A stretch of DNA of 64,000 nucleotides from Tissierella sp. (GTDB lineage Bacteria > Bacillota > Clostridia > Tissierellales > Tissierellaceae): positions 1 to 64,000 of the forward strand of contig NZ_JAVKTS010000002.1 of the NCBI RefSeq assembly GCF_031460495.1, in the 5' to 3' direction. Every line of letters starts with the position of its first letter. Within the stretch, counting starts at the first letter, position 1. Both the position numbers and the translations under genes were made by a program. This document shows, one piece after another, positions 48,275-56,735 of this stretch. The notes beneath the pieces are model-generated. The model made no database searches. It saw only the letters and a list, made by a program, of their open reading frames with translations, and was not told the DNA's origin.

Positions 48275-48442
48275 ATGGAATTAAAAGATATTATTAACCT
48301 ATCCCCTAATGATTTTGAGATGCTTATAAGTAACTTGGTTGAAGAACAAGGATACAAAGTTAAGCGTTTTGCTCCTGGGGAAGATATAGGAATTGATATA
48401 GTAGCTAGGGATGAAGAAGAATCCATAGCAAAGGATAAATAA
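48275..48442 (+). pseudogene. Truncated Mrr-like restriction endonuclease N-terminus
   Basis: A 55-residue frame: MELKDIINLSPNDFEMLISN, then a GYKVKRFAPGEDIGIDIVAR segment ending in SIAKDK and a stop. The S-P-x-x-F-E-x-L-I pattern followed by G-Y-x-V and D-x-G-I-D is the beginning of type IV/Mrr-like restriction nucleases. The frame stops just where the catalytic Q-x-K strand should follow. A GGTGAGGTGACTTT ribosome site is intact. It is best read as the remnant of a longer gene, though a small stand-alone protein cannot be excluded. Confidence 0.55.
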
Positions 48443-48576
48443 CTTGAGAAGACATTAATAGAAAATGAAAACTTCTAAGGGTATATGATATAAATTAATA
48501 ATATTCATAATAAATGAAAGATTTAAATTGCCTATTAATTTTAATATTACAATAGGAAAGAAAGGAGAACAATTAA

Positions 48577-49302
48577 ATGCAGGATAGATATGCAGGTGAT
48601 GTAGGTGATTTTGGGAAGATTGGATTGTTACAAAAAATTTCTGAATCAGGTCTAAGTATTGGTGTAAATTGGTATCTTACATATAAACCAGAAGAACACA
48701 ATAAGGCAGATGGAAAACATATCGGATATTTAACTAATAGTCAATTCAAAGACTGTGATGATAAACTATTAAAGTCTCTATATACAATTACAAATGGGAC
48801 AAGGAGTGTAGAAGCATTGGAAAAGGCAAATTTAATTCCAAATGCAAATTATTATAATAAACTACTGAAACCGGGTAATGATAAAAATTTTGATAGATTG
48901 GAATGGTTTAGATCTTCTTTGGAAGAGTTATCGGAGTCAGATATAATATTTTGTGATCCAGATAATGGTTTGATTGTAAAAAGTGTCTCACAAAAATCAG
49001 TTAATAGTGATAAATACATTTTGCACGATGAATTGGTTTCTTATTATCAGGTTGGAAAAAGTATTATTTTTTATAATCATCGATGTAGAGAAAAAGAAAA
49101 TGTATATTTGCAGCGATTTCAACCCTTAATGCAACGAAGTGAACTTATGGGTGCAGAATGGAGAGGATTAAAATATGTTCGCGGAACAATACGGGACTAT
49201 ATTTTTATATTACAAGATAAGCATACAGCTGCAGTGGATATTGTAATAAAGAATATGATGAAAACGAATTGGAACAAGCATTTTTCAGTACTTAATATCT
49301 AG
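48577..49302 (+). CDS. Conserved protein of unknown function (QDRYAGDVGDFGK family)
   Basis: A 241-residue soluble protein. The N-terminus MQDRYAGDVGDFGKIGLL, then GVNWYLTYKP, HIGYL and IIFCDPDNGL, are features I associate with a widespread uncharacterised family found sporadically in bacteria and phages. The DPDNGL loop is loosely reminiscent of acidic-proline catalytic loops in nucleic acid methyltransferases, but I cannot identify a cofactor motif. The start ATG follows AAAGGAGAAC. It is 124 nt upstream of the PHP/ATPase gene in the same direction, so the two could form a unit. No function is assigned. Confidence 0.75.
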   Translation: MQDRYAGDVGDFGKIGLLQKISESGLSIGVNWYLTYKPEEHNKADGKHIGYLTNSQFKDCDDKLLKSLYTITNGTRSVEALEKANLIPNANYYNKLLKPGNDKNFDRLEWFRSSLEELSESDIIFCDPDNGLIVKSVSQKSVNSDKYILHDELVSYYQVGKSIIFYNHRCREKENVYLQRFQPLMQRSELMGAEWRGLKYVRGTIRDYIFILQDKHTAAVDIVIKNMMKTNWNKHFSVLNI

Positions 49303-49426
49303 TAGTCTTATTTATTGTTTGAGAGATAGATGTAACTAGTAGTAACAAACTAACAATGAAGGTTGTTAGGCAGATATCATCAGTTTTGTGACAGATATCA
49401 GATAAAAATTTGTAAGGGGTGTAATA

Positions 49427-51931
49427 GTGTCTAGAAGTTTTTCTGATGTACAAAATGCATATAATAAAATCAAAGGAACGAAGGTTCGATATGGTGTTTA
49501 CCATAAAAGTCTGTTTCATATCCATACTCCTCAATCATATGACTATAAACTAAAAAAAAGTTGGACTGCAGATATGTATAAGTCAATACCTACAAGTACT
49601 GTAGTTCAACTTTGTAAAGATAATAAAATACTTCCCGAAGGTTTTAATTTAGACGACTTTGAGCTTAATGGTGAATTATCGGTATATAAATCAAAAAAGG
49701 AATGGCTATCATTTATTTTACTAGCTGAAGAGCTAATAAACAATGATATAGAGATAGCAGTAGTTTCAGATCATAATACTATACAAGGTATAGATAAATT
49801 AAGAGTTGCCATTAAACATTTACATAAAATGAAACAAAGAAAAGTATACCCGGAGATAATTTCCTCTTTAGAAATTTCTTGTGCTGATAGAGTTCATGTT
49901 GTTGTATTATTTAACGACTCTCATGAAACTAAAAGACAAATATCAGAGTGGCTTAGTGAAAGTCTTCTAAACGAAGAAGATGGCACTTTTAGGACAAGTC
50001 TTGAAGTAATGGATTATTTTAATAATATTGGATGCATACCTTATATTGCTCATATAAATTCATCATATATTTATAATGAAAAAAAGTATCTAAGTGGTGG
50101 ATACAAGGCGAAATTACTAGGTTCAAAGTATCTTAGCATGGTGGGGATATCAGATTATAATCAGAGGAATAAGATAAATAAATTTTTATATCAGTTTCAA
50201 AAAAGAGATATTAATTTTATAATTGATAGCGACATTCACGATATAGATTCTGTAAATGAGAAATATTTTTGGTTAAAAGGTAGTCAAATTGATTTTAATA
50301 TGATTCAAGAGGCATTATTAGATTTTGATATTTCAGTTAGTTACAAAAAAGAGCCGAGACTAAAGCAAAATATAATAGGTATGTACGTAGAGCAGGGTGG
50401 ATTTTTGAATAATAAAGATAAGGACGAAGGATTCTGTATAAGGTTCTCTGAATCTTTGAATTGTTTTATCGGTGGTAGAGGAACTGGTAAAAGTACGGTT
50501 TTGCATCTGATTGACTTTATTTTAGGACAAAGATGTGGATCTATAGAATTATTAGATTTTATTTGTAACCATGGGAATACATGGATTCTGTATGAGTATG
50601 AGAAGACAGAATATCTTATTGAGATGGCTATGCCCAATAAAACGCGTTATGATGATAATATCATGCGGTGTTTCGGACAAAACGCTGAGGATCGATATAA
50701 TTATAGGTATCAGTTTGATACTGCTCAAGTTGAGTCTATTGCAAGAGATTTATATTTATCAATTTTTATTGTGAAAGAAAAAAATGGTATGGTTTTTTTT
50801 GAAACTGCACCAAATAAAAAGAAATTATTAGAACTATTATATGATAGTAGATATTCAGTTAATGAGTTAGTAAGTACTGCCAGTGGGGTAGAAATTAATG
50901 ACTTTATATATAACATGATGTTTAAGAATAAAATGGTATCTAGTCCTGAAAAGTTGATTAGTATAAGAAAAAAATCAGGGTTGTTAACGCTAATAAAAGA
51001 TATCAATATAATTTTGGAGAACAGGAAAAAGGAAGTAATTGAAGTAATTGATTCATTTAACGCGACGCAGAACAATATCTTAAAAATTAACTATTCTCAA
51101 GATGAATGCGCAAAGGATCCTGATGTTAAAAATTGGTTATTTTTTAATGATTATAGTGCAAAAAACTATTACAAGCATTATAACATCACTGAACAGAATA
51201 TTGTTGATTTTATATTAGGAATATATTATGAAGTAGGGATTTTTGAATTGCTAAAATTATCTATTGATGCTGATTATTATGAAAAGAGAAGGGATTATTC
51301 TTTAACAGAGTATTCAATTGAATTAACTCAAGATATGATTAATTCAGATATACAAGAGTTAAACAATTTAAATGAACTAGCGATTATAAATGAAATATTT
51401 GATAACTTAGTTACTGAAGGTAATGTTAAAAAAATTATAGATTATTTGAAAAAATATATCCATCAAATAGAGCAATTTTCACTGTTATTTAATATTAATA
51501 GCAATGAATCAAATAGAGGAAATAGTTTAAATTTTAAAGATGTACGTAAACTATCATTGGGGCAAAAAGTAGTTGCTATGTTAGATTTTATTCTAGGATA
51601 TAGTGACTATGCAGAAGATTATAGACCACTATTGATTGATCAACCTGAAGATAATCTTGATAGCCAATATATTTATAAAAACTTAGTTTTTCAACTTAGG
51701 AAGGCAAAAACAACACGACAAATAATAATAGCAACTCATAATGCCACTATTGTTACTAATGCCATGGCAGATCAGGTGTGCGTTATGAAATCAGATGGGG
51801 AATTTGGTTGGGTTGAAGCATTAGGATATCCTAGTGAAAAGAAAATAAAAATTAACATTCTTAATTATTTAGAGGGAGGTATAGATTCATTCAAACATAA
51901 AAAGAGTATATATCAAGATATATTAGAATAA
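49427..51931 (+). CDS. PHP-domain / ABC (SMC-like) ATPase fusion, probable defence or conflict protein
   Basis: An 834-residue protein with a GTG start behind AAGGGGTG. Residues 25-310 form a PHP phosphoesterase domain whose metal ligands appear intact: LFHIHTP, VVSDHNT, SSLEIS, PYIAHIN and DSDIHD. From about 340 an ABC/SMC-like ATPase follows: Walker [10 protein letters not shown] (349-357), signature [12 protein letters not shown] (about 706), Walker [13 protein letters not shown] (about 733) and H-loop IIATHNATI (about 766). PHP-ATPase fusions of this type (sometimes called TrlF-like) occur in mobile islands. The layout suggests ATP-gated nucleic-acid or nucleotide hydrolysis. The biological role is unproven. 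Confidence 0.8.
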   Translation: MSRSFSDVQNAYNKIKGTKVRYGVYHKSLFHIHTPQSYDYKLKKSWTADMYKSIPTSTVVQLCKDNKILPEGFNLDDFELNGELSVYKSKKEWLSFILLAEELINNDIEIAVVSDHNTIQGIDKLRVAIKHLHKMKQRKVYPEIISSLEISCADRVHVVVLFNDSHETKRQISEWLSESLLNEEDGTFRTSLEVMDYFNNIGCIPYIAHINSSYIYNEKKYLSGGYKAKLLGSKYLSMVGISDYNQRNKINKFLYQFQKRDINFIIDSDIHDIDSVNEKYFWLKGSQIDFNMIQEALLDFDISVSYKKEPRLKQNIIGMYVEQGGFLNNKDKDEGFCIRFSESLNCFIGGRGTGKSTVLHLIDFILGQRCGSIELLDFICNHGNTWILYEYEKTEYLIEMAMPNKTRYDDNIMRCFGQNAEDRYNYRYQFDTAQVESIARDLYLSIFIVKEKNGMVFFETAPNKKKLLELLYDSRYSVNELVSTASGVEINDFIYNMMFKNKMVSSPEKLISIRKKSGLLTLIKDINIILENRKKEVIEVIDSFNATQNNILKINYSQDECAKDPDVKNWLFFNDYSAKNYYKHYNITEQNIVDFILGIYYEVGIFELLKLSIDADYYEKRRDYSLTEYSIELTQDMINSDIQELNNLNELAIINEIFDNLVTEGNVKKIIDYLKKYIHQIEQFSLLFNINSNESNRGNSLNFKDVRKLSLGQKVVAMLDFILGYSDYAEDYRPLLIDQPEDNLDSQYIYKNLVFQLRKAKTTRQIIIATHNATIVTNAMADQVCVMKSDGEFGWVEALGYPSEKKIKINILNYLEGGIDSFKHKKSIYQDILE

Positions 51932-52027
51932 CAAGATTGTAGTTGTAGTCTTAATTGGAATTTACCATTGCGGAAGTTAAATCCTAATAGGAAATATATG
52001 ATAATCTACCATTGTATTTAATCAAAT

Positions 52028-52606
52028 ATGTGGAATCAAGGGTAGCGAGTCGTTGTCGCCAAACAACGCTAAAAGTGGCACAAACAATAAACGCAAACGA
52101 TAATTACGCATTCGCAGCTTAGTAGCCGCGCATCTTAACCGAGAATCCTACGACTTGGATTAAGGTGTCAACTTAGTAGGGAACCGCATTTAGCAAAGCT
52201 TTGAGCTAAAGACGGAAATTATGAAGCTACTGAAACTGGAATTTCGTCAGTAGAAGTCCAGTAGAGGGAATGTTAAATTACTGAATGCACTCGGAGAAGC
52301 TCTTGTGGAAATGTTTTCGGATGTGGGTTCGATTCAAGTAGGGAGTCGCCCTATAGAGTAATCTATAGGTGAAAACTTGGCTTTATCGGTGAAGGCTGTA
52401 AAATGCTAATACCGAGGGGTATGTGGAGAAATCCAACAGCCTAGTATCGACTTATAGGCTGCTAAGTCATTAGATATGCAGTACTAGGATGGAAGGTGAA
52501 AACTATAATAACCTTTCATATTACGCCAGGGAAATTTGAGAAAAGTTTAAGATATAGTCAGTGCCTTTAGGAAACTATAGGATAGCATGTCCCACCGCCT
52601 CCACCA
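52028..52606 (+). pseudogene. 5'-truncated second ssrA copy with its own group I intron
   Basis: This copy starts at tmRNA nt 26 (ATGTGGAATC) and runs to the encoded CCACCA. It lacks the GGGGGCG acceptor strand, the D-like region and the promoter, so it cannot form the tRNA-like domain. The tag frame (ANDNYAFAA) is identical to copy 1. The intron lies at 52334-52589 by alignment and carries 14 of the 19 differences, some of which keep base pairing. With the next 5 nt it forms the second direct repeat (52028-52611). Transcription from upstream genes could still produce the intron. Confidence 0.9.
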
Positions 52607-52626
52607 TACATGTAAATATTGATACA

Positions 52627-52656
52627 TTTAATTCTATTAAAATTAGAATTCTTTTA
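52627..52656. terminator. Possible terminator at the end of the phytoene desaturase-like gene
   Basis: AATTCTA / TAGAATT arms with a short A/T loop overlap the stop codon of the minus-strand gene; T-rich DNA lies on the right (CTTTTAATAT), favouring plus-strand termination. Confidence 0.4.
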
Positions 52657-54130
52657 ATATCTCTTCAGTTACTAATTTACTTGAGTTCAAAACTAAAGAC
52701 ACTCCAGGTCCAGGATGTAAAGAGTTACCTACGAAGAATAAGTTATTAGCTTTATCTGATTTAAAATGTGGCCTAAAATAATTTGTTTGAGTTAGTGTAG
52801 TGCTAAGTCCAAATGCCGTACCTCCATAAGCATTAAATCTACTCTCCATATCAAGAGGAGTAAGATAACTTTTATATACAATATTCTCTTCTAGATCCTC
52901 TAAACCTTCAATTTTCTTCAACTCCATAATAATCCTATTTGTTAATTTATCAATTGTAATATCATCCCAATTTATTTTTTTAAAAAATAAATTAGGAACC
53001 CTTAGCATAATATTTAAGCATTCACCTTCATTTTTGGCCATACTATCATCAATTCTACTAGGACAGTAAATATAAAGAGTAGGGCTTTCAGGTAAACTAC
53101 CTTCAAAAGCTGATTCTATATTCTTTTTAAAGTTTTCACCCAGGTATATATTATGAACTGATAATTGAGGATATTTTTTTCTAAGTCCTAAGTAAATTAT
53201 AAAAGTAGAACAGGAATATTTTAACTTAGATAGTTTTTTATCAGTATAATCTTTCTTGAAGTATTCGTTCTTTATTAAGTTTTTCATAGCATATGGAAAA
53301 TCTGCATTGCATACGATGATGTCTGCATTTTCTATGCCCTTAGATGTTTTTATTCCAATAGCTTTATCTTCAGAAAATATTATCTCTTCAACAGTTAATC
53401 CAGTTTTTATAATACCTCCAAATTCAGCAATTAATTGAGATATGGCATCAACAAATGAATACATTCCTCCTTTTAAGTGCCATAGTCCATACATCTGAGA
53501 TACTACTGGTATAAGAGTATATATATTGGGTCCTTCATAAGGAGATATACCTACATACATGGATTGAAAAGCCAAATATTCTCTTATTTTATCATTTCTA
53601 ATATAATCTGAGATAAAATCATAAGGGGTAGTAAGAGTATGGATTTTAAATGCTTTAGATAGAGTTTTTAAATTAAAGAAATCTTTAGGATCATCTTGTG
53701 ATCTTTCCAGGAAATATTTATTAGCTATTAGATATTTTTCATAAACATCAGATATAAATTTAAAATAACCTAGAGAGTCATCCTTTGATATTGCTTCTAG
53801 ATTTTGAATTAATTTAGAGATGCTTGTATTGAAATCCATAAAATGGTCACCATTGGAAAAGACTCTGTAAATAGGATCAATCTCTTTAAACTCGAGATAA
53901 TCTTTATAATTCTTATTAACATATGAAAAAAGCTCTTTATAAACATCAGGCATCATTAAGATTGAAGCTGTTAAATCAAAAGTGTAGTCTTCTGTTTCTA
54001 AAATGTTGACTCTTCCACCGATTGAAGTGTCCTTTTCATAAATCTCTACATTATATCCATTATGTAAAAGTCTTAAAGCAGTAGACAACCCACCAATTCC
54101 AGCACCAATAACAATCACCTTTTTACTCAT
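52643..54130 (-). CDS. Phytoene desaturase-like FAD-dependent oxidoreductase
   Basis: A 495-residue flavoprotein of the CrtI family. The N-terminal dinucleotide-binding motif is VIVIGAGIGGLSTALRLLHN followed by the acidic YEKD. Downstream are GGRVNILE, WHLKGGMYSFVDAI and the C-terminal FVGNSLHPGPGVSLVLNSSK, typical of carotenoid desaturase/isomerase relatives. The start ATG lies 6 nt after GAAAGGAGATT on the minus strand; an ATG 18 nt upstream is less likely. No phytoene synthase is nearby, so carotenoid chemistry is not assured; other polyene or lipid substrates are possible. Confidence 0.88.
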   Translation of the reverse strand: MSKKVIVIGAGIGGLSTALRLLHNGYNVEIYEKDTSIGGRVNILETEDYTFDLTASILMMPDVYKELFSYVNKNYKDYLEFKEIDPIYRVFSNGDHFMDFNTSISKLIQNLEAISKDDSLGYFKFISDVYEKYLIANKYFLERSQDDPKDFFNLKTLSKAFKIHTLTTPYDFISDYIRNDKIREYLAFQSMYVGISPYEGPNIYTLIPVVSQMYGLWHLKGGMYSFVDAISQLIAEFGGIIKTGLTVEEIIFSEDKAIGIKTSKGIENADIIVCNADFPYAMKNLIKNEYFKKDYTDKKLSKLKYSCSTFIIYLGLRKKYPQLSVHNIYLGENFKKNIESAFEGSLPESPTLYIYCPSRIDDSMAKNEGECLNIMLRVPNLFFKKINWDDITIDKLTNRIIMELKKIEGLEDLEENIVYKSYLTPLDMESRFNAYGGTAFGLSTTLTQTNYFRPHFKSDKANNLFFVGNSLHPGPGVSLVLNSSKLVTEEILKEF

Positions 54131-54449
54131 AAATAAATCTCCTTTCAAAAATACAATATATACTAGTATTTGCAGAGATTATATTATTAATCCCATAAAT
54201 AAGATATAAAGATTTCTTCAACAAGTGATATTAAAAATATCTGGCTATTTAGAATAAGTTTATTTGATAGTAAAAACTTTGGACAAGGAATAGGGGCTAA
54301 AGGTGAAAACATTATAGCGTTAACAGGATATCTTATATATTTATATTATGGTAGAAATTAGTTAATATATTTGATAGTATAAAGAAAATAGTTGATTTGT
54401 AATTTTAGATAAGCAATAATATAGAAAAAAGAAGGTAGGGAGTGATCAT
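54131..54449. other. Intergenic region with a possible gene remnant
   Basis: Between the divergent oxidoreductase and AlkD-like genes, plus-strand codons from about 54221 to 54360 read SLFDSKNFGQGIGAKGEN and then a hydrophobic IIALTGYLIYLYYGRN before a stop. There is no convincing start or ribosome site. It looks like the end of a decayed membrane protein gene that I cannot identify. Otherwise the DNA is A/T-rich and featureless. Confidence 0.35.
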
Positions 54450-55112
54450 ATGGAAAACATCATAACTCAAGCAAAAAATAGACTAGGAAGTCTATCTAGA
54501 GTTAACGGGATAACAACAGGTGAGGTCAGGAGGATATCTTTAGAATTATATAAAATAATGGGAGATAAAAGTATAAATACAATTCTTATGCATTGTGAAC
54601 ACTTACTTAATGAACGTAAATGGGCATTAAATATTATTGCATACGACTGGGCATATAGGGTCAGAAAGCAATATAATAATAATACCTTTTATATCTTTGA
54701 AAGATGGCTTAAGGAATATATTACTGGCTGGAGTGATTGTGATGATTTTTGCACTCATGCCTTTGGTGAATTACTTAGTCAAAAGAATGAACTGTTTACT
54801 AACATTTTAGAATGGACTAAAGACCCAAATTATTGTGTAAGACGTGCAGCTGCAGTTGTTTTAATATATCCAATTAAGCAAAATAAATATGAAGATATTA
54901 ACCCATTTTTGATTTCGGACTCTCTAATGTATGATGATCATTATCTAGTACTAAAGGGCTATGGCTGGATGTTAAAGGTTTTGTCTCAAGTTGAAAGAGA
55001 TAATGTCATTAATTATTTAATAAATAATAAAGATAATATGCCAAGAACTGCATTTAGGTATGCTTTAGAGAAAATGGATAAGGATGCAAAGTTAACTTTG
55101 ATGGGAAATTAA
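54450..55112 (+). CDS. DNA alkylation repair (AlkD-like) HEAT-repeat protein
   Basis: A 220-residue all-helical protein matching AlkD relatives. Features are the WALNIIAYDWAYR helix, ITGWSDCDDFCTHAFGELL, NYCVRRAAAVVLIYP and the C-terminal YGWMLKVLS / MPRTAFRYALEKM helices. AlkD glycosylases remove positively charged alkylated bases with Trp/Asp/Arg residues in a HEAT cleft; W-D and R-R-A positions are present here. Length is normal. The start ATG follows GGTAGGGAGTGATC. It appears to be a single gene with decayed sequence on both sides. Confidence 0.85.
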   Translation: MENIITQAKNRLGSLSRVNGITTGEVRRISLELYKIMGDKSINTILMHCEHLLNERKWALNIIAYDWAYRVRKQYNNNTFYIFERWLKEYITGWSDCDDFCTHAFGELLSQKNELFTNILEWTKDPNYCVRRAAAVVLIYPIKQNKYEDINPFLISDSLMYDDHYLVLKGYGWMLKVLSQVERDNVINYLINNKDNMPRTAFRYALEKMDKDAKLTLMGN

Positions 55113-55298
55113 AAATATAAGTGGTTTAATATCAAAGATAAATCTAAATATAGCCCAATATTATATGATGAAGATATATGTTTGTTTATTCATGGATTAG
55201 AAAAAAGGATAAATAATAAAATTGTCGTAAAATTGAATAAAGTTGACCAGAGTGAGTAGGTGGTATAGTAATTACCTGTCCAAATTTGGGGTGATATC
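55113..55298. other. Degraded sequence between the AlkD-like gene and the antitoxin remnant
   Basis: The plus strand keeps one frame of about 50 codons (WFNIKDKSKYSPILYDED and onward, to a stop at 55257) without a start codon near its beginning. I do not recognise it; it may be a remnant. A GGGGTGATATC ribosome-like site then precedes the antitoxin frame. Confidence 0.3.
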
Positions 55299-55540
55299 AT
55301 GATTCAAAACAGACCTATTTCAGATTTGAGAAATAAGTTTCCTGAGATTGAGGATTTAGTTGTTAGAGGAGGTAAACTGGCTCTATGGTTGTGTTAAGTT
55401 TAGAAAAGCGTGCTGAATTAATGGATGGTGTAGAACTTAAATTAGATGAAGTAGATAAAGAATCAGCTTTAACTGATATTAGATATAGACATGACGAAGT
55501 TTTTTCAAGGGTGAGGTCAAGAATCAATAGAATAATTTGA
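55299..55540 (+). pseudogene. Frameshifted Phd/YefM-type antitoxin remnant
   Basis: The first frame reads MIQNRPISDLRNKFPEIEDL and stops at 55397 after RGGKLALWLC. The second frame resumes as GSMVVLSLEKRAELMDGVE with SALTDIRYRHDEVFSRVRS and stops at 55540. Joined, they match a Phd/YefM antitoxin in which roughly ten codons around the usual PVYLTKNGY are missing, with a frame change. GGAGG at 55366 lies 14 nt before an ATG at 55385, so a 51-residue C-terminal fragment might still be made. No toxin gene is adjacent. Confidence 0.65.
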
Positions 55541-55591
55541 TGACCCGTTCGTACCGCCTTCACAATATATTGACTAAAATATTGATACAAT

Positions 55592-55620
55592 ACAACCTCT
55601 TGATTTCAAGAGGTTTTGTT
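55592..55620 (+). terminator. Terminator after the antitoxin remnant
   Basis: AACCTCTTG / CAAGAGGTT with a short loop, followed by TTGTTAGTTTTT. Confidence 0.8.
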
Positions 55621-55655
55621 AGTTTTTGGAATATATGTAAGATGAAGTCTCTACA

Positions 55656-55719
55656 TTTGCACATTCCATCTCTAAATTGGGTCTGTATTTCTGGTTAGGG
55701 TAGGTGGAACCTTTGCAAA
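55656..55719 (+). promoter_or_regulatory. Nested inverted repeat upstream of and overlapping the DMT transporter promoter
   Basis: TTTGCA-CA-TTCCA at 55656-55668 mirrors TGGAA-CC-TTTGCAAA near 55704-55719. The right arm covers the -35 element TTGCAA, so it may be an operator, or part of an upstream RNA. No known riboswitch consensus fits. Confidence 0.35.
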
Positions 55720-55741
55720 TTACACCTTTTCATGCTATAAT
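55713..55741 (+). promoter_or_regulatory. Promoter of the DMT transporter-amidohydrolase operon
   Basis: TTGCAA and a perfect TATAAT are spaced by 17 nt, 37 nt before the preferred start codon. Confidence 0.65.
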
Positions 55742-55777
55742 AATTATGTAAACTAAATGAAGGGAGGTGATTTTTTA

Positions 55778-56719
55778 ATGGAGAAGAGAAGATCCCTAGA
55801 AGGTTACCTTCTTGTTTTTATTTCTGGAGTTTTATGGGGTCTTGGAGGATATTTCGTAACTAAAATGAATAATATTGGTGTGTCTTCACTGATGACTGCA
55901 TTTCCCGGACACTTTTTAGCACTTTTACCTTTGCTCATTTACTTATTAGTAAAGAAAGGTAAGAATGGCTTAAAAATTTCGAAGAAGGGCTTACTATATA
56001 GTATTTTACTAGGTGCTTTAACTAAAGGTATTTTCAAATTGGCTAATGACACTGCCGTAACTTTAGTAGGGGTAGCAACAGCATCAATTCTTATGTATTT
56101 AGCTCCTGTTTTCACTGCAATAATGTCCATGATCTTTTTCAAAGAGAAGTTACGTGGATATCAACACTTCGCGCTAGTTCTAAATCTTTTCGGATGTATC
56201 CTAATGGTAACAGGTGGAAATTTCGCAGAATTAAATATTTCGGGATTAGGTTTAACTCTGGGAGCTCTTGCAGGGTTCTTATATGCGCTTACTACTATCA
56301 TAGGTAAGGTTGCAACCAGCGGAGATGATCCTGAGACAATGACTTTTTATATGTTATTGTTCAGTGCTATAACTATGGGTATATTTGCTAAGCCATGGCA
56401 ACATTTAGATTTGTTTACGAATAGCACATTCCTATTCTGGGCAATTTTGAATTCTATGACTACTGGTTTAATGGCAAATCTTTTATATCTGAAGGGGTTA
56501 TCAATGAATGTAGATGCTTCTAAGGCAACTATCATTACTTCAGCTGAAGTTGTTGTAGCTACACTTTCTGGAGTATTTTTGTTAAACGAAAAAATCAATT
56601 TAGTTGGATACATCGGTATAGCTATTATGCTAGTATCTATCATTCTAATGAATATAACTATTCCAATAAAACAAAAAGAAATTACTGAGAAACAAGTAGT
56701 CTCAGAGAATACGATTTAA
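55778..56719 (+). CDS. DMT superfamily (EamA) transporter
   Basis: A 313-residue membrane protein with ten hydrophobic segments arranged as two EamA repeats; signatures are FISGVLWGLGGYFVTKMN and SAEVVVATLSGVFLLNEKIN. The start ATG follows GGGAGGTGATTTTTTA; an in-frame ATG at 55757 overlaps this site. It is followed 16 nt later by a cytosine-deaminase-like amidohydrolase. The pairing suggests it moves that enzyme's substrate or product, perhaps a nucleobase or related heterocycle, which is an inference. Confidence 0.88.
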   Translation: MEKRRSLEGYLLVFISGVLWGLGGYFVTKMNNIGVSSLMTAFPGHFLALLPLLIYLLVKKGKNGLKISKKGLLYSILLGALTKGIFKLANDTAVTLVGVATASILMYLAPVFTAIMSMIFFKEKLRGYQHFALVLNLFGCILMVTGGNFAELNISGLGLTLGALAGFLYALTTIIGKVATSGDDPETMTFYMLLFSAITMGIFAKPWQHLDLFTNSTFLFWAILNSMTTGLMANLLYLKGLSMNVDASKATIITSAEVVVATLSGVFLLNEKINLVGYIGIAIMLVSIILMNITIPIKQKEITEKQVVSENTI

Positions 56720-56735
56720 TATTAAGGGGGTAATT

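Larger units (their letters stand above)
47578..52027. mobile_element. Putative integrated element between two ssrA copies
   Basis: About 4.45 kb of accessory DNA lies between the 584-nt direct repeats. It holds a LAGLIDADG endonuclease gene (minus strand), an Mrr-like stump, a conserved unknown gene and a PHP/ABC-ATPase gene. No integrase, transposase or replication gene is visible. Recombination between the repeats would leave one intact ssrA. Integration by a single crossover of a circle carrying 5'-truncated ssrA explains the arrangement; the boundaries are inferred from the repeats. Confidence 0.6.

Noticed and set aside
47578-52027. Prophage or integrative element with a site-specific integrase
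   Set aside because: No integrase, recombinase, transposase or structural phage gene is visible between the repeats.
52028-52606. Second ssrA copy as a functional tmRNA gene
   Set aside because: It lacks the first 25 nt, including the acceptor strand, and has no promoter like the one at 46914-46942.
55299-55540. Intact toxin-antitoxin module
   Set aside because: The antitoxin is frameshifted and no toxin reading frame lies on either side.
55621-55755. Purine or other known riboswitch upstream of the DMT transporter/deaminase operon
   Set aside because: The conserved purine-aptamer core is missing, and the structured stretch lies upstream of the promoter, so it would not be in the mRNA.
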